Shown here: in pieces, positions 15,845-24,805 of the stretch
Numbering within the stretch: position 1 is the first letter of the stretch
Layout: every line of letters starts with the position of its first letter
From: an uncultured Clostridia bacterium
GTDB taxonomy: Bacteria > Bacillota > Clostridia > UBA1381
DNA: 64,000 bases
NCBI GenBank assembly: GCA_934444735.1
Contig: CAKSDE010000015.1
Location: 1 to 64,000, forward strand
Direction: 5' to 3'
Position numbers and translations under genes: made by a program
The notes under the pieces: model-generated
Database searches by the model: none
What the model saw: only the letters and a program-made list of their open reading frames with translations
Told to the model about the DNA's origin: nothing

Positions 15845-17254
15845 ATGTTTAAGTCTGTCTTTCAAAGACTTATGTGGACAAGCTGCGCTATTTTGTTGGT
15901 TGTTATTCTCCTGATTACGGGGTCTATGACGCTTTTGTTAAACAAATACGTAAAAAACTCCAAATATGAGGCGGCGATAAATGCCTCCAAAACAATCGAG
16001 GGACTCACAACCACGCTTGCAATCGACGATTACAGCACACGGTCGATTTATTTTTACAATAACTCGCTCGTTACCATATCCCATGTTTTAGATTCCGACA
16101 TAACGGTAGTAAACAGTACGGGAGAAGTGTTCGCCTCCACAAGCCAGACAAAAAACGTATCTTCCGAATATGTAAAGGCGGTTCTCTCGGGTGAAACCAT
16201 CTCCGAGCGCGGTCACTTTACAGGCACAAACGGCAAAAGGCTTTACATAATCGGAGTTCCGATGCACTATAACGGCAAGATCGTCGGCGGAGTTTTCTTC
16301 AGCACCGATCTTCCCAAAATGAAGGACAATGTATACAGTATGCTGATGCTCGTGTTTATCGCCTGCATTACCGCGCTTTTAATCGCCTGCATACTCATAT
16401 TCATCTACGCACGAAGAACCGCTATGCCTCTTCGCGAACTGAATAAAGCCGTGCTTGAAATCGCCTCGGGGAATTTCTCGAAAAGACTCCCTGCCGGAAA
16501 AGACGAGCTTGGTCAGCTCTCTTCGAGCTTTAACTATATGGCGTCATCTTTGGAGCGGCTTGAATCGATGCGCTCGGAATTTATATCCGACGTTTCGCAC
16601 GAGTTGCGCACCCCGATGACATCAATATCCGGTTTTGTCGGCGGTATTTTGGACGGTACAATCCCACCCGAGCGCGAGCGCGAATATCTGGAAATCGTAT
16701 ATAACGAATCCAAACGTCTTGCCAAGCTCACAAATGATATGCTCGAAATGAGCAAAATGAACTCATCGGAATATAAGCTTGACGTAACAAAGTTCGATAT
16801 AAACGAGCTTGTCCGCCTTTGCATAATTCAGCTTGAACAGAAGATCAGCGACAAAGGTCTTGAATTGGACGTAAATATGCCCGAGAACAAGCTTATCGTC
16901 CTTGCGGACAAAGGCTCAATACAGCGCGTCATAATAAACATTCTGGATAATGCCGTAAAATTCAGCTTTAAAGATACCACGATAAGCATATCGGTAATAA
17001 AAAAGGCAACAAAAGCGTATGTATCTATAGGAAATCTCGGATTCGGGATAGATGAAAAGGAGCTCCCGAACATCTTCGACAGATTCTATAAAACCGACAA
17101 ATCGCGCTCAAAAGATAAATTGGGCGCAGGACTCGGACTTTCTTTGGTAAAAAACATTATCAATTTGCACAAACAAGAGATATGGGCAGAGAGTGTAGAT
17201 ACGGGAAAAAATTCAAAATTCACCAAATTTACATTCACTTTGGAATTATCATGA
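15845..17254 (+). CDS. Membrane sensor histidine kinase
   Basis: The 469-residue partner of the preceding regulator has TM1 at about residues 10-33, an extracytoplasmic sensor region of about 135 residues with PAS/Cache-like character (YSTRSIYFYNNSLVTISHVL, VVNSTGEVFAST, IIGVPMHYNGKIVGGVFFSTDL) and TM2 at about 170-190. A HAMP domain, the HisKA dimerisation domain with His252 (SDVSHELRTPMTSI) and a HATPase domain with N (IINILDNAVKFS), G1 (GFGIDEKELPNIFDRFYK) and G2 (GAGLGLSLVKNI) boxes follow. The architecture matches the ResE/WalK-like group. The signal is unknown. Confidence 0.94.
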   Translation: MFKSVFQRLMWTSCAILLVVILLITGSMTLLLNKYVKNSKYEAAINASKTIEGLTTTLAIDDYSTRSIYFYNNSLVTISHVLDSDITVVNSTGEVFASTSQTKNVSSEYVKAVLSGETISERGHFTGTNGKRLYIIGVPMHYNGKIVGGVFFSTDLPKMKDNVYSMLMLVFIACITALLIACILIFIYARRTAMPLRELNKAVLEIASGNFSKRLPAGKDELGQLSSSFNYMASSLERLESMRSEFISDVSHELRTPMTSISGFVGGILDGTIPPEREREYLEIVYNESKRLAKLTNDMLEMSKMNSSEYKLDVTKFDINELVRLCIIQLEQKISDKGLELDVNMPENKLIVLADKGSIQRVIINILDNAVKFSFKDTTISISVIKKATKAYVSIGNLGFGIDEKELPNIFDRFYKTDKSRSKDKLGAGLGLSLVKNIINLHKQEIWAESVDTGKNSKFTKFTFTLELS

Positions 17255-17330
17255 TATTTACTATTGATTATTTTTCCAAACAGTTGTAGAATAATATATG
17301 TATTTAAAAAATGAGAGGATTGATCAGAAA

Positions 17331-18302
17331 ATGGCAGAATTACGTTGGAACCCACTTATAAAGGATTGGGTGATGATTGCATCAAACAGACAAAACAGAC
17401 CGCAGATGCCAAAAGATTGGTGTCCGTTCTGTCCCGGTTCGGGAAAAGTACCCGACAAATTCGATGTATTAAAATATGATAACGATTTTCCGGCTTTAAG
17501 CCAGAATCCGCCCGCGCCGGACGATGTGGAAACCGAGCTTTACAAAACCAAGCCGTCATACGGCAAATGCGAGGTTATACTCTACTCGCCGGAACACACA
17601 ATAACGCTCCCCGAGCTTCCCAAAGATCATATACGCAAGTTGGTTGATTTATGGGAGAGCAGATTTGTCGAAATAAGCAGCGACGAAAAGATAAAATATG
17701 TATTTATATTTGAAAACAGAGGTGCAGCAGTCGGCGTTACAATGCCGCATCCGCACGGTCAGATCTACGGCTACTCGGTAATACCTAAAAAAATCGAGCT
17801 TGAAATGGAATCCTTCAAAGAGCATAAGGCAAAGACAGGCAGCTGCCTAATGTGCGATATGCTCCGCGATGAAACAAAGGACGGCAGACGCGTTATTTTT
17901 GAAAATGACGATTTTATCACCTTCCTCCCCTTCTTCTCGGAATATCCGTACGGTATGTACATAGCCGCAAAACGTCATATTCAAAATCTCACCGATATGA
18001 CCGACAGCGAAAAGGACAATTTGGCGCAAATCTTAAAGGAAACCGCCGGAACGCTCGACAGCCTTTTCGGGTTCACCTTCCCGTATATGATGTGTATGTA
18101 TCAGAATCCGGTCAACAGCGGTAACTGCGATTTCCACCATTTCCATATCGCATTCTATCCGCCTATGCGTTCGGCTGATAAGATCAAATATAACGCATCT
18201 TCCGAAACAGGCGCTTGGGCACACTGTAACCCGACCGCCCCCGAAGAAAAGGCAGAAGAACTCCGCGAGGCACATAAGCGCTTTTTGGAATCAATGAAAT
18301 AA
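17331..18302 (+). CDS. galT: Galactose-1-phosphate uridylyltransferase
   Basis: Leloir-pathway enzyme exchanging UMP between UDP-glucose and galactose-1-phosphate. The start at 17331 (MAELRWNPLIKDWVMIASNR) fits the family and has GAGAGGA upstream; a longer frame adds 11 unrelated residues. Visible are the zinc-site pair WCPFCPGS, the nucleophile His142 in MPHPHGQIYG, a second CLMC cysteine pair, and the late FHHFHIAFYPP block. At 324 residues it is a normal class I GalT. No galK or galE is adjacent, so the locus is split. Confidence 0.94.
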   Translation: MAELRWNPLIKDWVMIASNRQNRPQMPKDWCPFCPGSGKVPDKFDVLKYDNDFPALSQNPPAPDDVETELYKTKPSYGKCEVILYSPEHTITLPELPKDHIRKLVDLWESRFVEISSDEKIKYVFIFENRGAAVGVTMPHPHGQIYGYSVIPKKIELEMESFKEHKAKTGSCLMCDMLRDETKDGRRVIFENDDFITFLPFFSEYPYGMYIAAKRHIQNLTDMTDSEKDNLAQILKETAGTLDSLFGFTFPYMMCMYQNPVNSGNCDFHHFHIAFYPPMRSADKIKYNASSETGAWAHCNPTAPEEKAEELREAHKRFLESMK

Positions 18303-18307
18303 TGTTT

Positions 18308-18334
18308 AAAAGGAACTGTATAGTTCCTTTTTTA
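18308..18334 (+). terminator. Terminator of galT
   Basis: AAAAGGAACT pairs with AGTTCCTTTT around GTAT and runs into a T-tract. Confidence 0.8.
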
Positions 18335-18377
18335 TTGGCAATTTGAAACAATAAACAAATAAAATACAAAATTAGTA

Positions 18378-18662
18378 TTGATTTTTTGAAAATGCGGTGG
18401 TATAATATAAATACCACATACTAATATTTTAATATTATGCCTCAGGATATTTTTAAATATCCTTGTTTTGTTATCCAATTAATGCATTATCAAACAGATT
18501 TGTGTTTTGTTAAAAACGCAGGCTGCAATATGATATTTGTTTGATATGCATATATTTGGAATATTAGTGTGTGGTAACCTAAATTCTAAGCCGCGTTTTT
18601 ATGCGTGGCAATGGATTTATGTTGCCACGCATTTTTTATTGCGTGAGATTTTAGAAAGGAGT
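18378..18662 (+). ncRNA. Structured leader RNA, copy 1 (promoter, three-helix fold, attenuator, RBS)
   Basis: Promoter TTGATT (18378-18383), 17 bases, TATAAT (18401-18406); the RNA should begin at A18413. P1 pairs 18413-18428 with 18560-18575 over 16 bases with one G-U pair. P2 is a hairpin at 18445-18462. P3 pairs 18475-18495 with 18539-18559 and abuts the 3' side of P1. A terminator-like hairpin follows, 18601-18611/18622-18632 plus six T. Then come GCGTG and an AAAGGAG ribosome site at about 18655. Unlike the other copies, no start codon follows at a suitable distance (the next ATG is at 18685 and opens only a 39-codon frame), so this copy is orphaned or acts as a free RNA. The 18663-18771 stretch holds only short hairpins. 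Confidence 0.7.
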
Positions 18663-18771
18663 ATAAACTTAATAAAAAAATACAATGTTTGTATTAACTA
18701 CAAACGCCCAAGCGTTTGGCAGCCTTATTTGCAAACATTATACCATTTTTCTAAAAAGAACGAAATTGCTA

Positions 18772-19052
18772 TTGCTTTTTGTTTATTATAATGGTATAAT
18801 ATAATTACCACATATTTTTAAACGCAATTGAATAATGTTTTTAGATATTCTTTTTTGAATATCTAATTTGTGTTACTAAATAAAGCTTTATATTTGCAAA
18901 AAACATCGGCTTTGTAAATCGAAAATTGCTTTATTCGGTAACAATTCGTGTTTAAAAATGTGTGGTAACATTTAAACCAAAGCCATGTTTTTATGCGTGG
19001 CAATGGTTTATGTTGCCACGCATTTTTTATTGCGTGAGATTTTAGAAAGGAG
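18772..19052 (+). ncRNA. Structured leader RNA, copy 2, upstream of a secreted-protein gene
   Basis: Promoter TTGCTT (18772-18777), 17 bases, TATAAT (18795-18800); RNA start at A18807. P1 pairs 18807-18830 with 18942-18966 using mostly different bases from copy 1. The P2 hairpin is perfect over 10 bases (18841-18866). P3 pairs 18871-18886 with 18928-18943. The terminator-like hairpin is 18993-19003/19013-19023 plus a T-run, followed by GCGTG and AAAGGAG at about 19047. The copper-amine-oxidase-domain gene starts 50 bases further with its own AAAGGAAG, so the conserved ribosome site may serve an upstream TTG (19059) in the same frame or be unused. Confidence 0.75.
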
Positions 19053-19103
19053 TATAAATTGAGGGGTAAGATTTTTACAAAAAAAAGAAAGGAAGAACGA
19101 AAA

Positions 19104-20018
19104 ATGAAATCTTTAAAAAAGGTATTATGTACGGTTCTGACAACCATACTGTTAATTTCTGCTGTTCCTACTATGGCTGACGCCGGTATAACAGTGACAA
19201 TAGACGGTCGGCAGATAGCTTTTGATGTACCGCCGCAGATAATAAACAACAGAACAATGGTTCCCTTAAGAACAATTTTTGAATCTCTCGGCGCAACAGT
19301 TGACTGGAACAACGAAACAAAAACGGTTACATCAACCAAAGAGGGAACAACCGTAAGTTTGACTATCGACAGTCCTGTATTGTATGTCAACGGAAATGCG
19401 GTGACGCTTGACACTCCGGCTTGCATTGTAAACAACAGGACTTTAGTTCCGGCAAGAGCAATTTCAGAGGCATTTAATGCAAACGTTAAATGGGACGTAA
19501 ACAATAACACGGTATTGATTACAACTGCCAATAACACAGTAAACCAAAATAATCAATCTACAAATAACACAAATAATCAATATAATCAAACTACAAATTA
19601 TTCATCGGCATATCAAAAACTTGCATCACAGCTTATGAAAAAAGGAATAAAAACAGATTCGGGAGTATATGGTATTCTTGACACGCGAAAAGGTAATATT
19701 ATATCAATCATCTATGATCCCGAAAAATCATCTATAGGCTTTTCCTTTAGATATAATGACAACACTTCCGGAATTACCCTGTTTGTATATAATGATAAGC
19801 CTCCCGAGGCTATATGTGTAATGCGTTTAAATGATGGCAGTGACGTTATTTTTAGCGGCATATATACATCGCCTCAAATAACATTTATTTATTCACCATA
19901 TCCTGAATTCAATGATAAAACTATTGAATTACTTAATTTATCCTATACAGCCTTTGACCTTCTTATGCAAGTATACGGTATAGATGTAAAAATAAGCGAT
20001 TTCGGAATTGCTTATTAA
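19104..20018 (+). CDS. Secreted copper-amine-oxidase-N (stalk) domain protein
   Basis: Signal peptide at residues 1-26 (MKSLKKVLCTVLTTILLISA...ADA). Residues 28-135 are the classic copper amine oxidase N-like domain: VTIDGRQIAFDVPPQIINNRTMVPLRTIFESLGATVDW, then SPVLYVNGNAVTLDTPACIVNNRTLVPARAISEAFNANVKW. An Asn/Gln/Thr-rich linker follows (about residues 137-165). The last 130 residues form an unrecognised domain. The domain is widespread in clostridial wall proteins and does not imply an oxidase. ATG 19104 follows AAAGGAAG. The gene lies under leader RNA copy 2, so its expression may depend on attenuation. Confidence 0.82.
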   Translation: MKSLKKVLCTVLTTILLISAVPTMADAGITVTIDGRQIAFDVPPQIINNRTMVPLRTIFESLGATVDWNNETKTVTSTKEGTTVSLTIDSPVLYVNGNAVTLDTPACIVNNRTLVPARAISEAFNANVKWDVNNNTVLITTANNTVNQNNQSTNNTNNQYNQTTNYSSAYQKLASQLMKKGIKTDSGVYGILDTRKGNIISIIYDPEKSSIGFSFRYNDNTSGITLFVYNDKPPEAICVMRLNDGSDVIFSGIYTSPQITFIYSPYPEFNDKTIELLNLSYTAFDLLMQVYGIDVKISDFGIAY

Positions 20019-20033
20019 AAAGCACATAATAAG

Positions 20034-20064
20034 GGGGGCACATCTGAGATGTGCCCCCAATTTT
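20034..20064. terminator. Bidirectional terminator
   Basis: GGGGGCACAT pairs with ATGTGCCCCC around CTGAG, followed by AATTTTTTC on the plus strand. It separates two convergent genes. Confidence 0.85.
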
Positions 20065-20067
20065 TTC

Positions 20068-21498
20068 TCACTTTATAATCTCTATTCCCTCAGTCTGATT
20101 TATCGGCAAATCGCCGCTTTCGATGTCCTTGCAGACTATATTTCCCTTTCCGTTGCCTCCGAAAACATTTTCCATAAACCTTCCGCATCTCATATTCTCA
20201 AAGCGAACATTCTCCACTTCCGTACCGTTAAAATATACGCACGATAAGCCGTCCGATTTTGTATTATTCCACTCGATACAGATATGTTCATCATCTTTTA
20301 AGGGTTTGCAGTCTTTATCGTATGTAACATTGGAAAATCTTACATTCTCCATACTGCCCTCGCCGAAGTACACTGCCATAAATCCGTTACCGAAAAGTCT
20401 TATGTTATCGAAAGACGAATCCATTATGGTGTTATTTAAAAATACCGCATATCTTGCATGGGTCATGACATTTGAAACCGATATTCCGAATGTATCGCCC
20501 GGCTGCGCTTTTGATGTATTGTACCAATACGACTCGCCGATAAGGATTGCCGCCTCGCATCTATAGCCTTTTTCACCCGGGATAAGATGTCTTTCATGAT
20601 ATATATTGCCGTCTTTGTCGTTTTTGATAATAAGATCCGGATTCTGCGCAACAGATGAGTCATGCTCCGACCACGGTGACGTTTCGATTACGTTATCTAT
20701 TCTTATATTATATATCTTAAATCCGTCATGGTTTAAAAGTCTTATCAGGGCACATCCGCCGACTCCGTATACCATGATGTTTCTTATTGTGATGTTATAT
20801 ATGTCCCCGTCATGCATATTTTCGCCCGATTTACAGTATATCGGATCATCTGTTGCCAGAAGCGCAATAACATTATCACCGGTGCAGCCTGTTATGTTTT
20901 CTATAATAATATCATGCGAACCTTTGAGTACGTCAACGCCGTCCTGGTTCGGTACGTTCGATGCGCTTTCAAAGTGAATATTTGAAATATGACTGTACGA
21001 AACGGCATATAAAGGCATCGCCCAGTATCTTTGGTTCATCACGGTGATATTATCTATCACAAGATGCTCCACATTTCTGAAAAACACCATGCAATTCTCG
21101 CTTATATGATGATCGGGGTATTTGGAAACATTTCTTGCAATACCGTTATTTTCGTAAAACCCGTTGTGATTTCCGCCGTCCAATATCGCCTTTCCTATAC
21201 CCTTGATTGTAATATCCCTCTGCTTTTTCTCGAATACATTATCCATTCTTGCATTTTTATTTGCGAACATATTGCAAACCGTATCATCAGCCAATCTCAA
21301 ATGACAGTTCTGCAAAATAACGGTGCTGCCGTCATAAAGATAAACTGTCTTGGTAATGTCCCATATATCTTTTCCGGTTCTTTTGTTTATTTTCGGGATA
21401 ACTATGCTTTCCCCCGTTTGGCTCGCCTTATCCAATGCGCTCTGAATCATCTCGGAATCGGTTTTGCAATTTATAAATTCATTAACATCAATATACAT
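20068..21498 (-). CDS. GH28-like right-handed beta-helix protein, cytosolic
   Basis: The 476-residue protein lacks a signal peptide and opens like a pectin-lyase-fold protein (DSEMIQSALDKASQTGESIVIP...VYLYDGSTVILQNCHLRL). The centre reads NQDGVDVLKGSHDIIIENITGCTGDNVIAL (about residues 182-213), which aligns with the GH28 NTDG...GDD active-site blocks, but the second aspartate of the DD pair is Asn here, and GHG and RIK are not evident. It may be an intracellular oligogalacturonide-acting enzyme with altered catalysis or a different sugar specificity. It has its own consensus promoter and faces the large beta-helix operon, in keeping with processing of imported pectic fragments. Confidence 0.65.
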   Translation of the reverse strand: MYIDVNEFINCKTDSEMIQSALDKASQTGESIVIPKINKRTGKDIWDITKTVYLYDGSTVILQNCHLRLADDTVCNMFANKNARMDNVFEKKQRDITIKGIGKAILDGGNHNGFYENNGIARNVSKYPDHHISENCMVFFRNVEHLVIDNITVMNQRYWAMPLYAVSYSHISNIHFESASNVPNQDGVDVLKGSHDIIIENITGCTGDNVIALLATDDPIYCKSGENMHDGDIYNITIRNIMVYGVGGCALIRLLNHDGFKIYNIRIDNVIETSPWSEHDSSVAQNPDLIIKNDKDGNIYHERHLIPGEKGYRCEAAILIGESYWYNTSKAQPGDTFGISVSNVMTHARYAVFLNNTIMDSSFDNIRLFGNGFMAVYFGEGSMENVRFSNVTYDKDCKPLKDDEHICIEWNNTKSDGLSCVYFNGTEVENVRFENMRCGRFMENVFGGNGKGNIVCKDIESGDLPINQTEGIEIIK

Positions 21499-21532
21499 AT
21501 AATTTCTCCTTTTGTCATTTTTGTCCAGAGTA

Positions 21533-21561
21533 ATTATATATTACTTTTTAACCCCTGTCAA
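21533..21561 (-). promoter_or_regulatory. Consensus promoter of the GH28-like gene
   Basis: Perfect TTGACA (21556-21561), 17 bases, perfect TATAAT (21533-21538), followed by AAAGGAG before the ATG. Confidence 0.85.
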
Positions 21562-21602
21562 CCCCCAATTATTCGAAAACCGGATTATTTTCCGCACAAA
21601 AA

Positions 21603-21642
21603 GAACTGTCACGCGAAACGGTTTTATTTCGCGTGACAGTTC
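21603..21642 (-). terminator. Terminator ending the large secreted-protein operon
   Basis: GAACTGTCACGCGAAA pairs perfectly over 16 bases with TTTCGCGTGACAGTTC; on the minus strand TTTTT follows. Confidence 0.88.
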
Positions 21643-21650
21643 GATAGATT

Positions 21651-24600
21651 TTATCTTGCAAATACTACTTTTTCAGATAATATCGGGATCATGTTATCCA
21701 AAGAATCCCATGCATAAAATTCAAGATTTCCTCCTGCAGCAGCTCCCTTAAAGTAAGCACTTATAGTCATATTCTGCGCTTTACCCGCATCAATCGTCTT
21801 TTTAAGCGAGCGCATATCAACCAGTCTGCCGTCTGTCCCCTTAACCGCAACCGCAACAGTGAATGTCACGCTTGCATTTGAAGTATTGTCCGCTGTAAAT
21901 GTAATCTCATTCATCAGCTTATCATAGCTGATATTTTTGATATTCAGCTCACCCGATGTTGTAAATCTGTTTGTGTTCTGCGATACAAATTCCCCTGCAA
22001 AGCGCCTTGATATACTTACGCCTTTAACTCTCCAGTAATACTCGGTATTTTCCTCAAGTCCGCTCACTTGCGCAACATTATATGCAGTTTCACCCGTTGC
22101 AACCACATTCAAAAATGCTGAATCCTTTGCAACTTCATATATATACTTATCCGCAAACGGAGCATTATTCCAAACAAGCTTTGCCGTACTTCCCGCAACA
22201 TTCGTACCATCTGCCGGATAGGAAAGCGTAAATTTCTTTAAGTCCTCCGACGGCTCATAGCCCTCGCCCAAGCTCCAATATGTTATATCGGTATTTGAGT
22301 CCGGCACTTCCGCCGTTATACTGTTTACGCTCTTTTTTGACGCAACAACTCTGTAATCCCTGTCTGCCACATCAACAAACACGGCAGCATCTTTAATTTC
22401 CGCATTATTCTTGACTGTTCCGTTCAGCAGGCTATATAATGACGTACGTTTTCCTTTAAAAACAGCATCGGACGTGTTATTGTACAATACATTGTTCTTA
22501 ACTGTTGAGTTTCTGTTATAGCTTTTGTCATCTCTTAATCTCTTAAAATTCTCAATCATCTTTGGGAAAGTATTCCACATAGCCGGATACCAGTCCGAAT
22601 CGGCAATATAATACGCATTGTCCACATTTTCAGTCGCCTCTGTAAAGGACTGGAATGCCGTCTTGTTAAAGAAATTACTTGTATCACTTTCATCATACGC
22701 TGAAGGGATATTATCGCCGTCCTGTATATATACACCATACATTGTGTCTATAAATATGTTGTGATCCACATTATTATCGCACCCGCCGTTGATTTGTACA
22801 CCTATCGTTCTGTTGGTGTTATTCATATCAACGATATTCCCCGTAAAGCTATTTCCGCTGTGCATATCGTCCCAGAACATAGCCGAAACATAACACTCTC
22901 CCACCAATGTACTGCCCAGATCGTGGAAATAGTTATTTTCAACGCTCGTACCGTAATTTGAGAAGCTTCTTCCTGCATATACAGCACCTGCATCTGTCGT
23001 TTCATTTACGGTGTTATAAATTTCATTATGCCGTATAATATGCGAATTTCCTGCAAATCTTATCGCCGAGTTCGGTATATCATGGAAGATATTATTCTCG
23101 ACGATAGTTCCCACACCGTCAAGTCTGATACCGCCGTAAGCGTTATTTCCGGTATCTCTATTAATATCTGAAATGATACAATCGGAAATCACAACATTAC
23201 CCGATGTGAGCGTCGATCTTTCTCCGCAGTTTACACGGATCGCACTGAAGCCGACATTATACATCTCGCAGCCCTTAATATTTATATTACTCGAACCGAC
23301 CGCTACAACAGCTTCCGTTCCGATATCATGTATCTTACAATTTGTAATATTTATATTTTTAGCGCCGTTTAAGATTGCAATTCCGTTTCCTGCTGTATTT
23401 GTGATGTGCGAAACGGACGGATCTGCCGCATTTTCGGCAAATTCGATTCCGTCAAAGTTAATATACTCGGCACCGTCAATATTTATGAAATTATCTTTTA
23501 ACGTTGCAATCTCAAACTTATCCTTTTGTGTAAGTGTATAAGGCGGGTAATAATAAAGCATCATATTATCCGAATCCACAAACCATTCACCCGGTCTGTC
23601 AAGTTCCGATGCCGCATTTACAATTGCAATTCTCTTGTCCGACTTTACACCGTAGTATGTATATGTGCTTAATTTTATATTTTTCGATGCGGCGTCTACA
23701 GACTCAACCTTAGCCCATTCACTGTGCCAGTCATATCTCATATAGCCTTCAACATACATTTTATCGGTACAGTTCGAAAGACGTGCCGCAATCTCATCTG
23801 TCATATTATTAATCGCCAAGGTTGCTCCGCCTGCCGACTGAGTTTTTTCCGAGATGTTTCCGCCTTCGTTTATAACGTTTATGGTTTCATACCCCACATC
23901 AGGCCATCTTGCAATGTTTTGCACAGCTCCGTTTAAATATATCCCCATAGGCTTTCCTGTTGCGCCCACATCAACCTTATCCGCAAATTTAACGATAGAT
24001 TGGTCAATTCCGTAATCTTTAAGGTTAAGCACTATCAGTTTGTCCCGAACACCCTCTTGAAATTTGGGCAAAACCGCAGTATCGCTTATTTTCTTAAAGT
24101 CTGCGGTATCAACAGATGTTGTACCGTAAATTCTGACCTTTTCGCCCTCTGCCGCACGGTATGTTATCGGATACTCAGCACTGCCACTATCCAATGAGTC
24201 AAAGTTCAGTCCGGACGAGAGAGTGTAATCTCCGCCTCTTATTATAACCTCTACCGCATAGTTTCTGTCTTTTCCTCTTAAATAATTTTTTGCTCCCTCA
24301 ATAGTTGCAAACGGCTTTGCGCTTGTACCGTCTGCCGTTTTATCGTTTCCTCTTTTTGATACATATATCTTTTTTTCCGCACATATTTCTCTTGTTGCGC
24401 TCTTATTCCCGTCTTTTACATAAAGAAGATATGTTTCGTCCTCATTGAAATTGTCTATTGTAAAGGTATCGGTATATCTTTTCGCCAACCCCGATTGAAC
24501 TACATTACAATAGTTAACTACGTCGGAAAAAGTCGCATCTGTTGCCGAATTGAGATCGCTTACCGTTTTTCCCGGATTTAAAAGAAATATATTAATCTTT

Positions 24601-24764
24601 CTTCCCGTAGCCGAAGCGTATCCCGTAACCGTAATCTTGCTTCCCGAAAGCTTTGCAGAATCCAGAAAATTTTCCTCTGCGGCAAACACAATACCCGTAT
24701 TTAAAAGCAATGTCAATGATGTAATCAAGCTCAGCCAAAAATTTCTTTTGCCGTTCTTTTTCAT
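21651..24764 (-). CDS. Large secreted beta-helix protein (GH141-like architecture) with Fn3-like and C-terminal WDSL-type domains
   Basis: The 1037-residue protein starts at ATG 24764; an upstream TTG overlaps the GAGAGGAG site and is rejected. The signal peptide is about residues 1-29. A short Ig-like stretch is followed by KKIYVSKRGNDKTADGTSAKPFATIEGAKNYL, the typical entry to a parallel beta-helix. The insert GYMRYDWHSEWAKV...LDRPGEWFVDSDNMMLYYYPPYTL and PbH1 repeats (about residues 430-660) follow. An Fn3-like module (EENTEYYWRVKG) lies near residue 930. The protein ends with the shared module NLEFYAWDSLDNMIPILSEKV. The insert resembles GH141-type enzymes (fucosidase/xylanase relatives acting on pectin or xylan); this is inference. 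It is the last gene of the operon and a paralogue of its upstream neighbour. Confidence 0.72.
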   Translation of the reverse strand: MKKNGKRNFWLSLITSLTLLLNTGIVFAAEENFLDSAKLSGSKITVTGYASATGRKINIFLLNPGKTVSDLNSATDATFSDVVNYCNVVQSGLAKRYTDTFTIDNFNEDETYLLYVKDGNKSATREICAEKKIYVSKRGNDKTADGTSAKPFATIEGAKNYLRGKDRNYAVEVIIRGGDYTLSSGLNFDSLDSGSAEYPITYRAAEGEKVRIYGTTSVDTADFKKISDTAVLPKFQEGVRDKLIVLNLKDYGIDQSIVKFADKVDVGATGKPMGIYLNGAVQNIARWPDVGYETINVINEGGNISEKTQSAGGATLAINNMTDEIAARLSNCTDKMYVEGYMRYDWHSEWAKVESVDAASKNIKLSTYTYYGVKSDKRIAIVNAASELDRPGEWFVDSDNMMLYYYPPYTLTQKDKFEIATLKDNFINIDGAEYINFDGIEFAENAADPSVSHITNTAGNGIAILNGAKNINITNCKIHDIGTEAVVAVGSSNINIKGCEMYNVGFSAIRVNCGERSTLTSGNVVISDCIISDINRDTGNNAYGGIRLDGVGTIVENNIFHDIPNSAIRFAGNSHIIRHNEIYNTVNETTDAGAVYAGRSFSNYGTSVENNYFHDLGSTLVGECYVSAMFWDDMHSGNSFTGNIVDMNNTNRTIGVQINGGCDNNVDHNIFIDTMYGVYIQDGDNIPSAYDESDTSNFFNKTAFQSFTEATENVDNAYYIADSDWYPAMWNTFPKMIENFKRLRDDKSYNRNSTVKNNVLYNNTSDAVFKGKRTSLYSLLNGTVKNNAEIKDAAVFVDVADRDYRVVASKKSVNSITAEVPDSNTDITYWSLGEGYEPSEDLKKFTLSYPADGTNVAGSTAKLVWNNAPFADKYIYEVAKDSAFLNVVATGETAYNVAQVSGLEENTEYYWRVKGVSISRRFAGEFVSQNTNRFTTSGELNIKNISYDKLMNEITFTADNTSNASVTFTVAVAVKGTDGRLVDMRSLKKTIDAGKAQNMTISAYFKGAAAGGNLEFYAWDSLDNMIPILSEKVVFAR

Positions 24765-24805
24765 AAAACAAAATGCTCCTCTCAATTTAATATTTTTTTA
24801 TAAGC

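Noticed and set aside
18413..18637. Leader copies considered as 6S RNA
   Set aside because: A long closing helix with promoter and terminator is reminiscent of 6S RNA, but the three-helix plan, conserved ribosome site and downstream genes fit a cis-acting leader better. It is not fully excluded for copy 1.
18863..19537. Long minus-strand ORF opposite leader copy 2 and the stalk-domain gene
   Set aside because: It is the antisense reading of the leader RNA and of the plus-strand CDS. It shares the peptide SHAIKNAW...PRIK with another antisense ORF at 47966-48223 only because the leader hairpin sequence is conserved; neither is a real protein.
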